Shown: positions 1 through 13,400 of the stretch, piece by piece | Position numbering within the stretch: position 1 is the stretch's first letter | How the letters are laid out: each line of letters starts with the position of its first letter | Source: Saccharina japonica | Taxonomy: Eukaryota > Sar > Phaeophyceae > Laminariales > Laminariaceae | Assembly: GCA_008828725.1 (NCBI GenBank) | Contig: MEHQ01003351.1 | Span: forward strand, 118,969-182,968 | Direction: 5' to 3' | Length of the DNA: 64,000 bases | Program-made: the position numbers and the translations under genes | Notes under the pieces: model-generated | Told to the model about the DNA's origin: nothing | Database searches by the model: none | Seen by the model: only the letters and a program-made list of their open reading frames with translations

Positions 1-1013
1 GAAGGCTATCATGGCGATGCATGCCGCGATAGATAGGGTACACCTATTTCACTCGAGACTCTTCACTTGATTACAGTATAGGAACTTTATACTTCTACCA
101 AGTCACCCACAATCTTACCCTGGAATAAAAAAAAATGAAGAGCGAAACCAAAAACAGGTATAGCCTGGAATCGAGTCCGAGTGCATCCCATGAGCCATCG
201 CACGACTGATTGGCCAAAACACATATCGTACCCATCTCTGAGGGACAATGCCACAATGATACGTAAGTACGCTTGCTGGCGGCTAAATACGTGTACCTCG
301 ATGTATCCAGTTTCCGTTTGAAAGGTTCAGGTCCTGGTGGATCAGGTTTGGGTGGGATCAGGGTGCCAAGCGGAAACAGGGTGCTTAGCAGCAGAGTTAT
401 GGTGGCAAGCGTGTGTGCTGTTTTCTTGGTTTTCGATTACACCTGTGTCGTACCCTACAAGAGTAGTGCAGCCGTGCAGCCGTCGTGAATACCGGTATGT
501 GATACAGTATACCTGGTATCGATATACAGTAGCAGGTGCATGGTTTGTGCGTACTTGTACGACTGTGTAGACGTGTAGACGCACGTACCCAGGTGCGCAT
601 AATGGTGGAACAGAGTGAACTGACAGTGAAAGGTGGAAGGGCTTGGAAGAAAACGAAAGAGCACAAAAGAACGGCCGTAGCAGCAGTGCAACACAAAGCA
701 CACGATACCTCGTAGACGAGTTGTGAAGCAAAATGGGTAGCCAAAAACAGTTGAAACCCAGCCATTATAGCCATATTCAGTTGTACTCGTGTCAATGTTC
801 CTTGTAAACAGGTACGAAGTTTCTTCCGCCAATCACGTGGCTCGTGGGGTGGCGTGTTTTATCCTTGGTTTGAGTATGTACCTGTTTTTTGAGTGAAAAC
901 GGACGAGGCATACCTTTTGTTGGTTGTTGCCCAAAAATGAAAGTGCAACCCGATGAACAAATGGACAATCGCATGGCCTATGTATAATAAACTTCAATAT
1001 AATGGTATTTCAG

Positions 1014-1262
1014 CGATAAGGCATGCCTGATTGGATGATAAGGCATGCCTTTGAAGGCATGTGCCTTATTGGGTGATAAGGCATGCCATAAAAGGCATGT
1101 GCCTTATTGGGTGATAAGGCATGCCTTAAAAGTCATGTGCCTTATTGGGTGATAAGGCATGCCTTAAAAGTCATGTGCCTTATTGGGTGATAAGGCATGC
1201 CTTAAAAGGCATGTGCCTTATTGGGTGATAAGGCATGCCTTAAAAGGCATGTGCCTTATTGG
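1014..1262. repeat. 38-bp tandem repeat, about 6.5 units
   Basis: The unit contains the palindrome aggcatgcct and a half-palindrome ggcatgtgcc. Later units are nearly identical and spacing is exactly 38 bases (1113, 1151, 1189). The rest of 1-1013 shows no supported gene. Confidence 0.85.
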
Positions 1263-1392
1263 CTAGTTCCTTGGTTGAGGGGCCTCGTCAGTCCAACCAT
1301 TGGTTTGCCTAAAAAAAGTACAGTACCCCTATCGTAGCGTAGCATGCGTCTCATCCATATCGAATCGAATCGAATGCAACGGCCTGCGACAG

Positions 1393-1490
1393 GCTTGTCT
1401 AGTGGAAGCTTTGGAGGTGGAAAGGCGTTTGCAGGAGAGGGCCAGGGTTGAGGAGAAGGTCGACGCGAGGCAGCAGGCAAAGGAAGACAG
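1393..1490 (+). CDS. EH gene, first visible exon (coiled coil)
   Basis: The exon starts after gcgacag and ends before gtgaat. It is open in phase 0 and leaves phase 2. It encodes 33 residues rich in Glu, Arg and Gln (VERRLQERARVEEKVDARQQ), a helical coiled-coil pattern. No convincing exon is seen to its left, so the gene begins outside the window. Confidence 0.65.
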
Positions 1491-4400
1491 GTGAATCATA
1501 TCGGCATGTAGACTTGTTGAGTACCACTCTGGCCATCTGGTCATCTGGTCATCTGGCCATCTGGTCATCTGGCCTTGCAATGATGGTTGAATCTAATCCC
1601 CGTTCGGAGCAGCATCAAACCGGTACTACCGGTATGCTCCCGACCAGATTGGTATAGGCTTCCTTGTTTGCCTTCCCTAGGTCTTCTTCTTCTCCTCCTC
1701 CTCCTCCTCCTCCTCCTTCTTCTTCTTCTTCTTCTTCTTCTTCTTCTTCTTCTTCTTCTTCTTCTCCTGTGCTCGACCTCGACCTTAGCACCCTTCCTTA
1801 CCGTTGTCGAGAAAACGATCCTTGAAAATCGATAGCAGGCACCCCTGTGCGAACGCAACACGTTTTACGGTATATGGCTCTGCTGCTCCGCTTATTCGTG
1901 AAAACGCTCGTTTTCCTGTCCTGTAAGTCTATGCCATCACATTCGACCCCGTTCCACGAGCACCTGTTATGTGCTCGTACCGTAAGCTACCCACACTAAA
2001 AGTGTTTACCCGCTGCCTCCATGCCATACTACTTCGTCTTCTGTGGGACTCCCCAGTCCCCTCACAAGCTTTCGAAAACCTATCCGCGATGAGGCGCTCT
2101 GCCTGCCTGTTCATGAACACGTTCGTTTCTGACCATGATTGCCGCCACTGGTCTCTACACCACGAGCGAATTAAGCTGCCACCGTGGTGTATACAATGCT
2201 GTTACATCCTGCCTCTCCCTCCCAGACCAGCTAAAGCAGGCCAGACACCATGTTACATCGTGTTATACCTTGCTCTGTCCTTTCCAGACCGGTTAGGGCA
2301 GGCAAGACGCGCAAAAACAAGCCAGGCAGGTTCGTACCCCCCTCCCTGCTTGTAAATACTGTTTTTACTTACAAAAACGTATAGCCAATACTTATATTCC
2401 GTACCAACCAGGCTTCGAGTATTCCAGAAGAAATGTAATTTTGACGCCAATCGTACTAAAGACGAATTACCCCCCCCCCCGATTAATTCTGCGCCGTCAT
2501 CCATATGCAGGAAATCCCACCTCACAAGTGGTTCTTAGCAGGGTATAGCTCACCCTTCATGCGACTCGCCCAACACCTCACTGCTCGGTCAGTGAGAGCC
2601 CGACCTGCTCTGTTCCGTCATTGTAGGAGTGCGAGGGTCTTTGGTCATACGACTACGGCCATGCATGACATGAGCACACATGTGCACCCGGACCCCTCGT
2701 CCCCCCATTCTCCCTTTTGCTTTCCAGAGCTGCAGCAAAATCCGTCGATGAATTTTCAGGGGATGAGTCGAGTATGTCCCCTGATGGAGAGGAGGAGGCG
2801 TTTCTTCACTCGGCCACTGTGAAGTACCTTCGCGGAAACCTTGCGGTGGGGCAGTTTTATGAAATGGTGACGAAGAGGGTGGGGGGGAAGGGAGCGGAGG
2901 CTGCAGTCTTGAACGTGGCCAGGGGTATCCCTGAGGAAAAGGTAAGTTGTCTGCCTAGACTATGACGAGGGCCCATCATAGTAATCAAAACTAGTTTTGG
3001 ATATCGGATGTCGAACGATAATCGAGTTCGATACAACGCCGATAAACAAAAAACGAATCGATACGATACGGTTTCGATATTTGATATATCGAAGCTTTCG
3101 TTCAGTATCTGCATACGTACAAATATTGGAAAAAAAAAGCACGGGGATGCCAGGGGATGGAGGGAGAAACACGTTCGAAACGTTCGATAGTTCGATATAT
3201 CGAAATTTCGATATTTCGATATATTAAAGCTTTCCAAGCATACATCGAAAAACTCGATACGATATGTACCCAACACAACAGTAATCATAACCCACGATGG
3301 ACCCAAAAAACCTACATCCCCCCTAATGCATACACACCATACATCCCCCCTAATGTATACACATCATACATCCCCCCTAATGCATACACACCATACATCC
3401 CCCCTAATGTATACACACAATACATCCCCCCTAATGCGTACACACCATACATCCCCCCTAATGTATACACACCATATAATGTATACACACCATACATCCC
3501 CCCTAATGTATGCACACCGTATTTGGTTATGACTGATATCTCCCCCCGCAACAATTCGCATCTTTACGGGGGGGGGGGGGTACTCATGTCGTGCGCGGCC
3601 ATAGTCGTATGACCATAGACCCTCGCATCTCTACAATACCGGGACGGAGCACGTTGGGTTTTCACCAACCAGGCAGACATTGCTTGCATCAAGCGCGAAG
3701 CGCCGTGAGGTTTTGGGCGAGTCGCATGGAGGGTGAGCTGCATCCTGCTAAGAACCGCCTGTGAGGCGGACTTGTATATGGACGACGGCCTCCAATGAAT
3801 TGGTTTAATCTCTGGTGTGGCCACTTCCAGAGACAGCAATGGGTATCACTACGTATCTGCCTCGTGGGTGCCTTACCATATACACACTAAGTAATGCGAT
3901 AATTCCCCTTGTGCGGAGATGAGGTTATCAACCCCGCACAAATTATTTAACAAGACCGCCAGCATGGGTGACCACCAAAAACAACAAAAAAACGGTACCC
4001 TGGTTGTCGAGCTCACGCAGTGAGAGGCGTGTTTCACAGCGTCGTCGCCAACCGACGCCAACCCAACCTATAAATATATAAATATTTATAGGGGGGGGGG
4101 GGATAATAGTCAGAGCCCGCGATCGACCCAATAAACAGGCATGCCCGTATGGTTACACACCATATTCTGGTTATGATCGCTACACATTATATATTCCCCC
4201 GCAACAATGTGACTGGGATACCGCATACTTTAATCAAGGTAATAATATTACACACCCTCTCCCCTGCCTCAGACGAATGAATGTCCTAAGCGGTGCGTCT
4301 CTATCGAAACATCTCGTCGACGAGATCATCATCTTCCAAAATCTGCTGCATATGTTGTTGTTTGTGTGCCCCCCCCCCCTTTTTGGGGAGGTAACCTGCT

Positions 4401-7400
4401 CAGAAGTTATTCCCAGTTGGTGTGTAATTATGTTATTATCTTGATCGCAGTATACGGTGGCGGTTCGCTCCAGTCAGTGTTGGAGATCAAGACCGTAAGG
4501 AATTGTCGATTCTGAATCGCGATTTCATCGATCTTCCGGAGATCGAAATCGTTTCGTGTCCCTCCGATTCTCGATCTTGCGTCGGAGGCAAGGCCAAGAT
4601 CGAAATATCGAAGATCGCGAGCCTTCGGTAATCCGTTTCCCCACCCGGAGGAGACACCCGAATAAGGCGTGAACTACCATAGGGCACGAAAAATGTGTGT
4701 TTTTTGCCAACACTTAACATTTTAATATGTATTGGCCGCTCTATACAGGGGGGGGGGGGGGCGTACTCATTTGTTGCTTGCCTTAGTCATTTGACCATTG
4801 ACCACGCATCCCTTTCGAGACGGAGCACTCTATACAGGGGGAAGGAATATCGGTGCTGGGTAGTTACGTGCACGTTTCTTCTTGATTGAGCGTGAAGAGT
4901 CCTGTTAATAGGGTAGTATGTTTCCGAGAATTCGGTTGGAACCAATCTGGTTGGTTTTCTTGTATTAATATGTTTCCTATATATTAGCAATCTTAACCCA
5001 CAAAAAATTATGACCATCCTATTAATAAAGGCTGTGGGAAAAAGTTGGCAAAATGGCGCTTTTAACCTTTTCGTGCCCGCAGTTTTCTGACTGGTCGATT
5101 TTGTATGTTGATATTTGTTTTGGTGGAAAATCCTTGGTCGACATTGGTTGTTGGGTGTGTTTAAACTCGCGTATATATACGGATACCCGATAGACTGAAC
5201 GCTGAATCTTTGTGTAGTTCGACAAGTATGCGCGTTCATCTTCCTCATGTTCCTGTCTGGTCTTCAAATGTTTATATATGGCCCCCCGTCCCTATATAGT
5301 AGAACTGCACTATTCAGACCACTTGCGAGCGCGCGCTGCGTGCGCGTATCGGCGCGGGCGAGATAAATATACATAGTCACACGACATATTACGCGTGCGT
5401 TGTCGTGTCGCACGTGACGGCGTGACGACAGTACCATAGCGCGTGACCGCAGCGCGCGCGCGAGTATATAGCGCTCAGATTGTGTCGCACCAGCACGCTC
5501 TACCTGTGTGCTCTATGCTCTCCATGGTGAGAGTGGCGAGCACACACACAATAGTTCCCGCGGCTCGCGAATAAAACACTGCAGTATCCTGCTCTACATA
5601 TATAGACAAAGCTTACATCAACTAGACATCCCGGCTCCGCGTGTGGGCGTGAGTTAAGTACATACAATACCGTCTCTCGCTCAAGCTCCTACGTACAGAC
5701 ATACGTGTGAGCGCATGCTCAGTGACAACCTAATTCCCTAAATAACGCGAGAGTCATCAGGTGGATATATACAGTTATAAGGAAGTATCTCTAACGCTCT
5801 AATAACCTGTGCGCTAGAGAGAACCAGCAAGCCATAGTGAGTGCGTTTCTGAGCAAGTTCGCAATCTGCAACTTATACAATTGTCTCGAGATGCTCTCTG
5901 ACATCTCGAGTCGGGTCGGGTCGGGTCGAGAAGGAAGTGAATAACAAGAGTGTGAAGCTGGAAGAAGATGCGCGTGTCGGGGGTCGGGTTCGGGTTCGGT
6001 CGCGCCGTCGGGTCGGTCGGGTCGGGTCGGGTTCGGTCGGGTCGTGGAGGTCGGATCGGTGTCGCCGCGGCGCGTGCCCCGCCGGTCGAAAGGGCTTACG
6101 AGGTTCGGTCGTACGGGTATATCGGGTCGATCATGTTGTCCGGGTCGTGGTTTCGCTCGGTCGGGTCGGACCGGACCGGGTCGGACCGGGTCGGGCCGGG
6201 TCCGGTCGGATCGGGTTGGACCGGGTCGGGTCGCGTCGGGTCGGGTCGGACCGGGTCGAACCGGGTTGGACCGGGTCGGGTCGCGTTGGGTCGCGTCGGG
6301 TCGAGTCGGGTCGGGTCGGTTCGGGTGGAGTCGAGTCGCGTCGGGTCGGACCAGGTTGGACCGGACCGGGTCGGACCGGGTCGGACCCTGTAGGGTCGGA
6401 CCGGGTCGGGTCGGACCGGACCGGATCGGCTCGGACCGGGTCGGCTCGGACCGGACCGGGTCGGGTCGGGTCGGGTCGGGTCGGACCGGACCGGGTAGGG
6501 TCGGACCGAGTCGAGTCGGATCGGGTCGGACCGGGTCGGACCGGGTCGGGTCGGATCGGGTGGGATCGGGTCGGGTCGGATCGTGAGATGTGGGTCGGGT
6601 GGGGCTAGAGTAGGTGATCTCACCCGACCCGACCCGTGAGTTTTGACCCGACCCGTGAACAGCCCTGGTATTTTGGGACCGTCACTTTTACTTTCCACCA
6701 GGATTTGTTTCCCCCAACGACCTTCTGGACGACAAGGCGAGGTCACAGGTGTCTTCCCTTCTCCTCCCCCATCCGGTACATACTTGCCTTCAAGTTTTAT
6801 AGGTCGCATAGGGTCTCCATTCAGCATTCCCACTGTTCGTCGACTACCATGACACGACGAGCCAAACGCAACCAAAAACCACACCGGTTAGCCAAACAAC
6901 CCATCGAAGAGGTATTTTCCAAAAAGTTAACTGAAGTTATGTTTTGGCTTGGGGCTTTTTGTGACCACAACAACGAGACCAACGACCCCAAGCGCTCACA
7001 GTAGTATTACGAGGGGCCACAGTAATTTGAATCCCGCGATGGACCCCAAAAAGCACGTGTCTCTCTATGTTTATGCACCATATTATGCTGTGAATACTGC
7101 AGTATTACAGTATGTGCTCCCGTACAACCACCTCCCCGAAAAAAAAACACAAGAACAATGATCCGAAGTACTTGCAGTAGTTTTACGTAGTACAATCGCC
7201 TCCTCCCCCAAGTGGCCAATGGTAAAATTACTACGGCAAGCAATAAACGAGTACGCCCACCCCCCATTTTGTTTTTGAAATGTTCACGACAGGCGTGGGC
7301 CTTAGTGGAAACGCACAGGGAACGAAAACGCGAGCGAAAACTCTCCGAAAAGCGCTTGAAGAGGTCCAGGCGAGCGGAGGCGTTGTCAAGGAGGGTTAAG

Positions 7401-10400
7401 GGGCCGGTTTCACGAGGGGACGGGGATGTGGAGGCGGAGGAAGAAGTAACGGTCTCCGCTGATGACAGGAGGTGAGTTGCTGTACCGTGCATTTCAGTTT
7501 TTTACAAACACAAGAACACATGAAATGAAGGAGAAGGCTGTCAGAGATTGGGGACCGTTTCGAGGGTAATTTGTTGTTTGTTGTTGTATATAGAGCGAAT
7601 TACTATAGGCGCTTCGTTTGTATCCTGTGTGCTTGTTTAAGAACTGACCTTGTCCATGACAGTCCGTGCTTGATTTATCGCGGTAGTGGAAGTTTGTACC
7701 AAGTGGGTACAGCACGGGACAGTGCTGGCTGGCTGGTAGAAAACGTGAGCAAACAAAACGGTGCTTTTTTTAGTCGGGTTTTCTTCGTTCATTGTTTGTG
7801 ATTGACACTGGTATGGTATGGTATGGTATGGTATGGTATGGTGCACGTTGTCAGATGGCAAAGGACGTAATAATGTACGTCATAGGTTTCCATTTTGTTT
7901 TTCCCCCTTGGTTTTGTTCTTTGTTTTCGTATTTTTTCGAATGTTTATAAAGTGATCGACGTCGAAGCTCGTGCTGCACACTGAATTGTTGGATGGCCAC
8001 CATATTAGCAAGGATGGAATGGTAAAGCACCATAAGTGACAACAGACCAGGCATATGATGGAAGTGCCAATAATTGTGCAAAGCCCCGGGCGGAGCGTAC
8101 AGGCGACCATATCGGTAATTTCGCCAACAACCGATTCGACGAAATCTCCCCCCCCCACTGCCCCCGGTGCACCGTTTCGAAACGGATGCGTGGTCAATGG
8201 TCAAATGACTAAGGCAAACATCAAATGAGGATGTCCCCCCCCTGCCCCCCCCCCCCTACCCTCTCTTCCCCCCACCCACCTCCCCCTCGCCCTACGCCCC
8301 AATCTCCCCCCCCGCTGTCGCCCCCCCCTATAAATATATGATATATTTATAGGTGGTTGGCGTCGGTTGGCAACGACGCTGTAAACACACCACTCGCCTG
8401 CGTGAGCTAAGACAACCAGGGTGCCGTTTTTTTTTTTTTTTATTTTTTTTGGGGCGTCACCAAAGCTGGCGGTCGAGTAATGCATTTGTGCGGGGTGGAG
8501 AACCTTTGTTCCGCACAAGGGAATGGTCGTTTCACGTAGTGTTAATATGGTAAGGCGTCCGCGAGGCAGTTACATAAGTAAAACCCATTGCTGTCTCCGA
8601 AGTGGCCACACCAGAAATTAAATTAACTCATTGAAGCTGTCGTCCATATGCAAGTCCGGCCTCAGAGCGGTTCTTAGCAGGATGCAGGCTCACCACTCCA
8701 ATGCGACTCGCCCAATACCTCACGGCGTTTCGCGCTTGGTGGCAAGCAATGTCTGCCTGTTGGTGAAAACCCAACGCGCTCGCGTCCCGGCATTGTAGGG
8801 ATGCGAGGGTCTATGGTCATATGACTACGGCCGTGCACGAACAATGAGTAACACCCCCCCCCCCCCCCCAGTGTCGCAATTCCCACCGCCATACCCACCC
8901 CATCCTCCACATCCCACCACGCCGCCACTCCCACCACCCCTCGCCCAACCCCCCCCCCACTGTGTGTATTTTCCAATTGTGGTCTCCGTCTCTGCAGTTC
9001 TGTGGCATCGGTGTTTTCACTGGACCTCTCTGTAGATAGTTTTTCAACCATGGTGGAGAACGGTGCAGGGAAGGGTCCTCACGCTCCTCAACCATTGGAT
9101 ACAGCCGTGAAGCGGTACAAAAGGGGACGTATTGACGCCGAGCAGCTGTACAGCTTGCTTTCGGAGTCTTTTGGCGACCAGGTCTGGTGACTATAGGACT
9201 GTTGCACGCCTTGAACAGGTCATTGATTTCTACCATAATGGTGATCTAGATCCTTCAGAGGGCAGATAGATCCCTGATCTGTATGATCTGTTATGATGTA
9301 GCTCATCATGTTGCCGGGTAGGAGCCGTATAATCTGCATGATCTAGCACATGTTTCCTTGGTTGGACCTGTGCTATGCAGATCCTGCACAACCTCTTATA
9401 ACGGCAGGTGAGAAACTAGATGACCTAGATCATGGTCTATCTGTAGATTATCTAGATCATCATCTGCCCGAGGTGTGAAGTGTTTAGTATATCGGAACCA
9501 TAATCGATTCCTATCCGATACGGGCCTAAAACCCCGATATACCCAATAAGCCGCCCGATGATGTTTACAGTACGTCGAATACCAACGTACCACTTTTGTC
9601 CGTACATATTGTCTGGTATCAGGTAGTAGGTATTCTATGTATCGGCTGTAGCTGACGTGACTCAGTATGTTCAAAGGAACAGTGTTGTGAGCGTCCATTA
9701 TTCGACGTATATGTAACCCAGGTTACAAGAATGTAGAGCTGGGTACTCCACATTGCAGAGGGATATTTTTCTGGGAATATTCCTTGGCTCTATATACACG
9801 TACTGCGACTATAAGTAGCTTGAAATAAATAAGAAGGAGGTGGGGTGGGCGGATGTAATATGGTAGATAAACAATAACCATTATTCGGATGGCATTTGCC
9901 CCCTGGCAACGTCCAGCTCGACATGTCGATAGCAAGTATGAAGAAGTCAAGTGTTGACCCCTCATTCTCATAATATACAGCGGGGAGAAGTCCACAACAA
10001 TACCACCACCACCACCCNACAAAATACGGAACAAAGATGGGACAAATATGCAAGTGGCGAACAGCAAGCTCATGTCAATCCATAGCATTTACTTACACGA
10101 CTGTAGAGTAGCAGCGATCTGGGTATGATCGCACAAACTCCTCACGTAACGCCTACATACCATGCTGCAAAGTGCACCACCACCACCACCACCACCACCA
10201 CCACCGCCACTACCGCCACTACCACCACTACCACCACTACCACCACCACTATCACCACCACTGTCACCACCACCAACAACACCAACACCAACACCACCAG
10301 GTCAACACCATTGTACCGGAGATATGTGCATCCCTCTCCTCGAAGAAGAAGCGGCGCGCACTGGCCAGGCTGGCACCGGAAGCTCTTATCTCGAGGCACA

Positions 10401-13400
10401 CTGGCTCCTCTTTTCCTAGGGCTGGAGTCAATGTGAGGGAAAATTATTAACTATGTGCGTGCGCACTCGGAACATCATGGATGGTTACATGGTGGTATAC
10501 CACTGCAGTGTGGCGAGGGGGAAGTAGCCCGGGGATCAATGCAGCACGGTGATATTTATCGAACCCGAAAGTGTGTAAATATCTCCTTTTCATCTCCTCG
10601 ATGAGAGTAGGAAGGAGATGGCAGAAGGTGTGGCATGGTCCCCGTATCGGTTTCGTAGCAGAGACGGGAACTCATGTTACTATCACCGCCTTGAGAACGA
10701 TTTTTCTCTTTTCCTCTCTTGTGCCTACTTTCTTGCTTTTTTACTTGTTTTTCCCTATAAGTATCCCCCCCCCCCCTCCGTCTTATGCCGGTGGCTTCCT
10801 CTTCTTCTTCATGCTGCTTCACCCGTGCAACAGTCTTCTGTTCCCCTTGGGCACGTATGCGTTCTTCTAGGAGTGTTTCTGTCTTCTTGTGTCATTTGTA
10901 TTCTGTTTCGTTTCTAATTCGTTTTTTTATTATATTTTATGTTTATTATTCTGGTTTGGCTCGTGTCGTTGTGTTTTCGTACCCTGGTACGTTGCCTTTT
11001 CACTTACTTTACCCATTCATTCGCGTTTATTTTGTTTTGGTTTTTCTCTGTCTCACAGTCTTTGACCACATGATTTTTGTATCTCTCTAGGATTAGGAAT
11101 CAGGACAGACATTACAGTAGAAAGAACGAGTTTAATGTGAAGACAACACACATAGCTTAGTCACGTGACTAAGTAGGCCAGTGGACTACGCCATACAGCC
11201 AACGCTATGTACACATCGTACCAATCAGACATCCATTTCACGATCTAGACCGCACAGGAAAGATGTGCCCGTGATTGGCACGATCTGCATGATATACCGT
11301 AGGTTATGCTACCGGGATATATGACCTGTATGACCTGCATGTTCCATCGCATTTTTCCTTGGTGGGATTTGTACGAGATACAGATCCCGCAAATTTATCC
11401 CTAAACGGCAGATAAAGGATCTAAATTATCCACTTTTGTAGATCGTGATGGGGGCTGTTCGATGTGTGAAAGTGGCCGTGTGAGCGACACTGAAAAAAAT
11501 CGGAGTTCCTAATTTCTGGGAGTCATATTCGAAATTATGGGGGTCATATTCGGATTGGAATGTCCGCTGTACACCGATTGTAGGGTGATAACGAAACAAA
11601 ACTGATGTTGATAGTATGTTTTCCAAAACGACGTCTGACGCGCCCCCTCGCCTTCCACGCTCCCTCCCCCCCCCCTGTCTCTTATACACATCTATGTAGC
11701 TCATCATGTTGCCGGGTAGGAGCCGTATAATCTGCATGATCTAGCACATGTTTCCTTGGTTGGACCTGTGCTATGCAGATCCTGCACAACCTCTTATAAC
11801 GGCAGGTGAGAAACTAGATGACCTAGATCATGGTCTATCTGTAGATTATCTAGATCATCATCTGCCCGAGGTGTGAAGTGTTTAGTATATCGGAACCATA
11901 ATCGATTCCTATCCGATACGGGCCTAAAACCCCGATATACCCAATAAGCCGCCCGATGATGTTTACAGTACGTCGAATACCAACGTACCACTTTTGTCCG
12001 TACATATTGTCTGGTATCAGGTAGTAGGTATTCTATGTATCGGCTGTAGCTGACGTGACTCAGTATGTTCAAAGGAACAGTGTTGTGAGCGTCCATTATT
12101 CGACGTATATGTAACCCAGGTTACAAGAATGTAGAGCTGGGTACTCCACATTGCAGAGGGATATTTTTCTGGGAATATTCCTTGGCTCTATATACACGTA
12201 CTGCGACTATAAGTAGCTTGAAATAAATAAGAAGGAGGTGGGGTGGGCGGATGTAATATGGTAGATAAACAATAACCATTATTCGGATGGCATTTGCCCC
12301 CTGGCAACGTCCAGCTCGACATGTCGATAGCAAGTATGAAGAAGTCAAGTGTTGACCCCTCATTCTCATAATATACAGCGGGGAGAAGTCCACAACAATA
12401 CCACCACCACCACCACCACCACCACCACCGCCACTACCACTATCACCACCACTGTCACCACCACCAACAACACCAACACCAACACCACCAGGTCAACACC
12501 ATTGTACCGGAGATATGTGCATCCCTCTCCTCGAAGAAGAAGCGGCGCGCACTGGCCAGGCTGGCACCGGAAGCTCTTATCTCGAGGCACACTGGCTCCT
12601 CTTTTCCTAGGGCTGGAGTCAATGTGAGGGAAAATTATTAACTATGTGCGTGCGCACTCGGAACATCATGGATGGTTACATGGTGGTATACCACTGCAGT
12701 GTGGCGAGGGGGAAGTAGCCCGGGGATCAATGCAGCACGGTGATATTTATCGAACCCGAAAGTGTGTAAATATCTCCTTTTCATCTCCTCGATGAGAGTA
12801 GGAAGGAGATGGCAGAAGGTGTGGCATGGTCCCCGTATCGGTTTCGTAGCAGAGACGGGAACTCATGTTACTATCACCGCCTTGAGAACGATTTTTCTCT
12901 TTTCCTCTCTTGTGCCTACTTTCTTGCTTTTTTACTTGTCTTTCCCTATAAGTATTCCCCCCCCCCTCCGTCTTATGCCGGTGGCTTCCTCTTCTTCTTC
13001 ATGCTGCTTCACCCGTGCAACAGTCTTCTGTTCCCCTTGGGCACGTATGCGTTCTTCTAGGAGTGTTTCTGTCTTCTTGTGTCATTTGTATTCTGTTTCG
13101 TTTCTAATTCGTTTTTTTATTATATTTTATGTTTATTATTCTGGTTTGGCTCGTGTCGTTGTGTTTTCGTACCCTGGTACGTTGCCTTTTCACTTACTTT
13201 ACCCATTCATTCGCGTTTATTTTGTTTTGGTTTTTCTCTGTCTCACAGTCTTTGACCACATGATTTTTGTATCTCTCTAGGATTAGGAATCAGGACAGAC
13301 ATTACAGTAGAAAGAACGAGTTTAATGTGAAGACAACACACATAGCTTAGTCCACTGGCCTATTCAGTCACGTGACTAAGTAGGACAGTGGACTACGCCA

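Noticed and set aside
3300-3520. CRISPR-like regular array (also 1014-1262 and 28133-28250)
   Set aside because: Units are contiguous without unique spacers and the context is eukaryotic introns and intergenic DNA.
5290-5904. Possible solo LTR (TATA word, aataaa, CG-rich block)
   Set aside because: No second copy, no clear terminal dinucleotides and no target duplication could be shown.
6096-6884. 262-codon - frame and 223-codon + frame
   Set aside because: Translations of the gggtc/ggacc array in every frame.
10125-10450. His-, Thr- and Pro-run open frames, and their copies near 12349
   Set aside because: Trivial translations of a CAC repeat; also inside the artefactual duplication.
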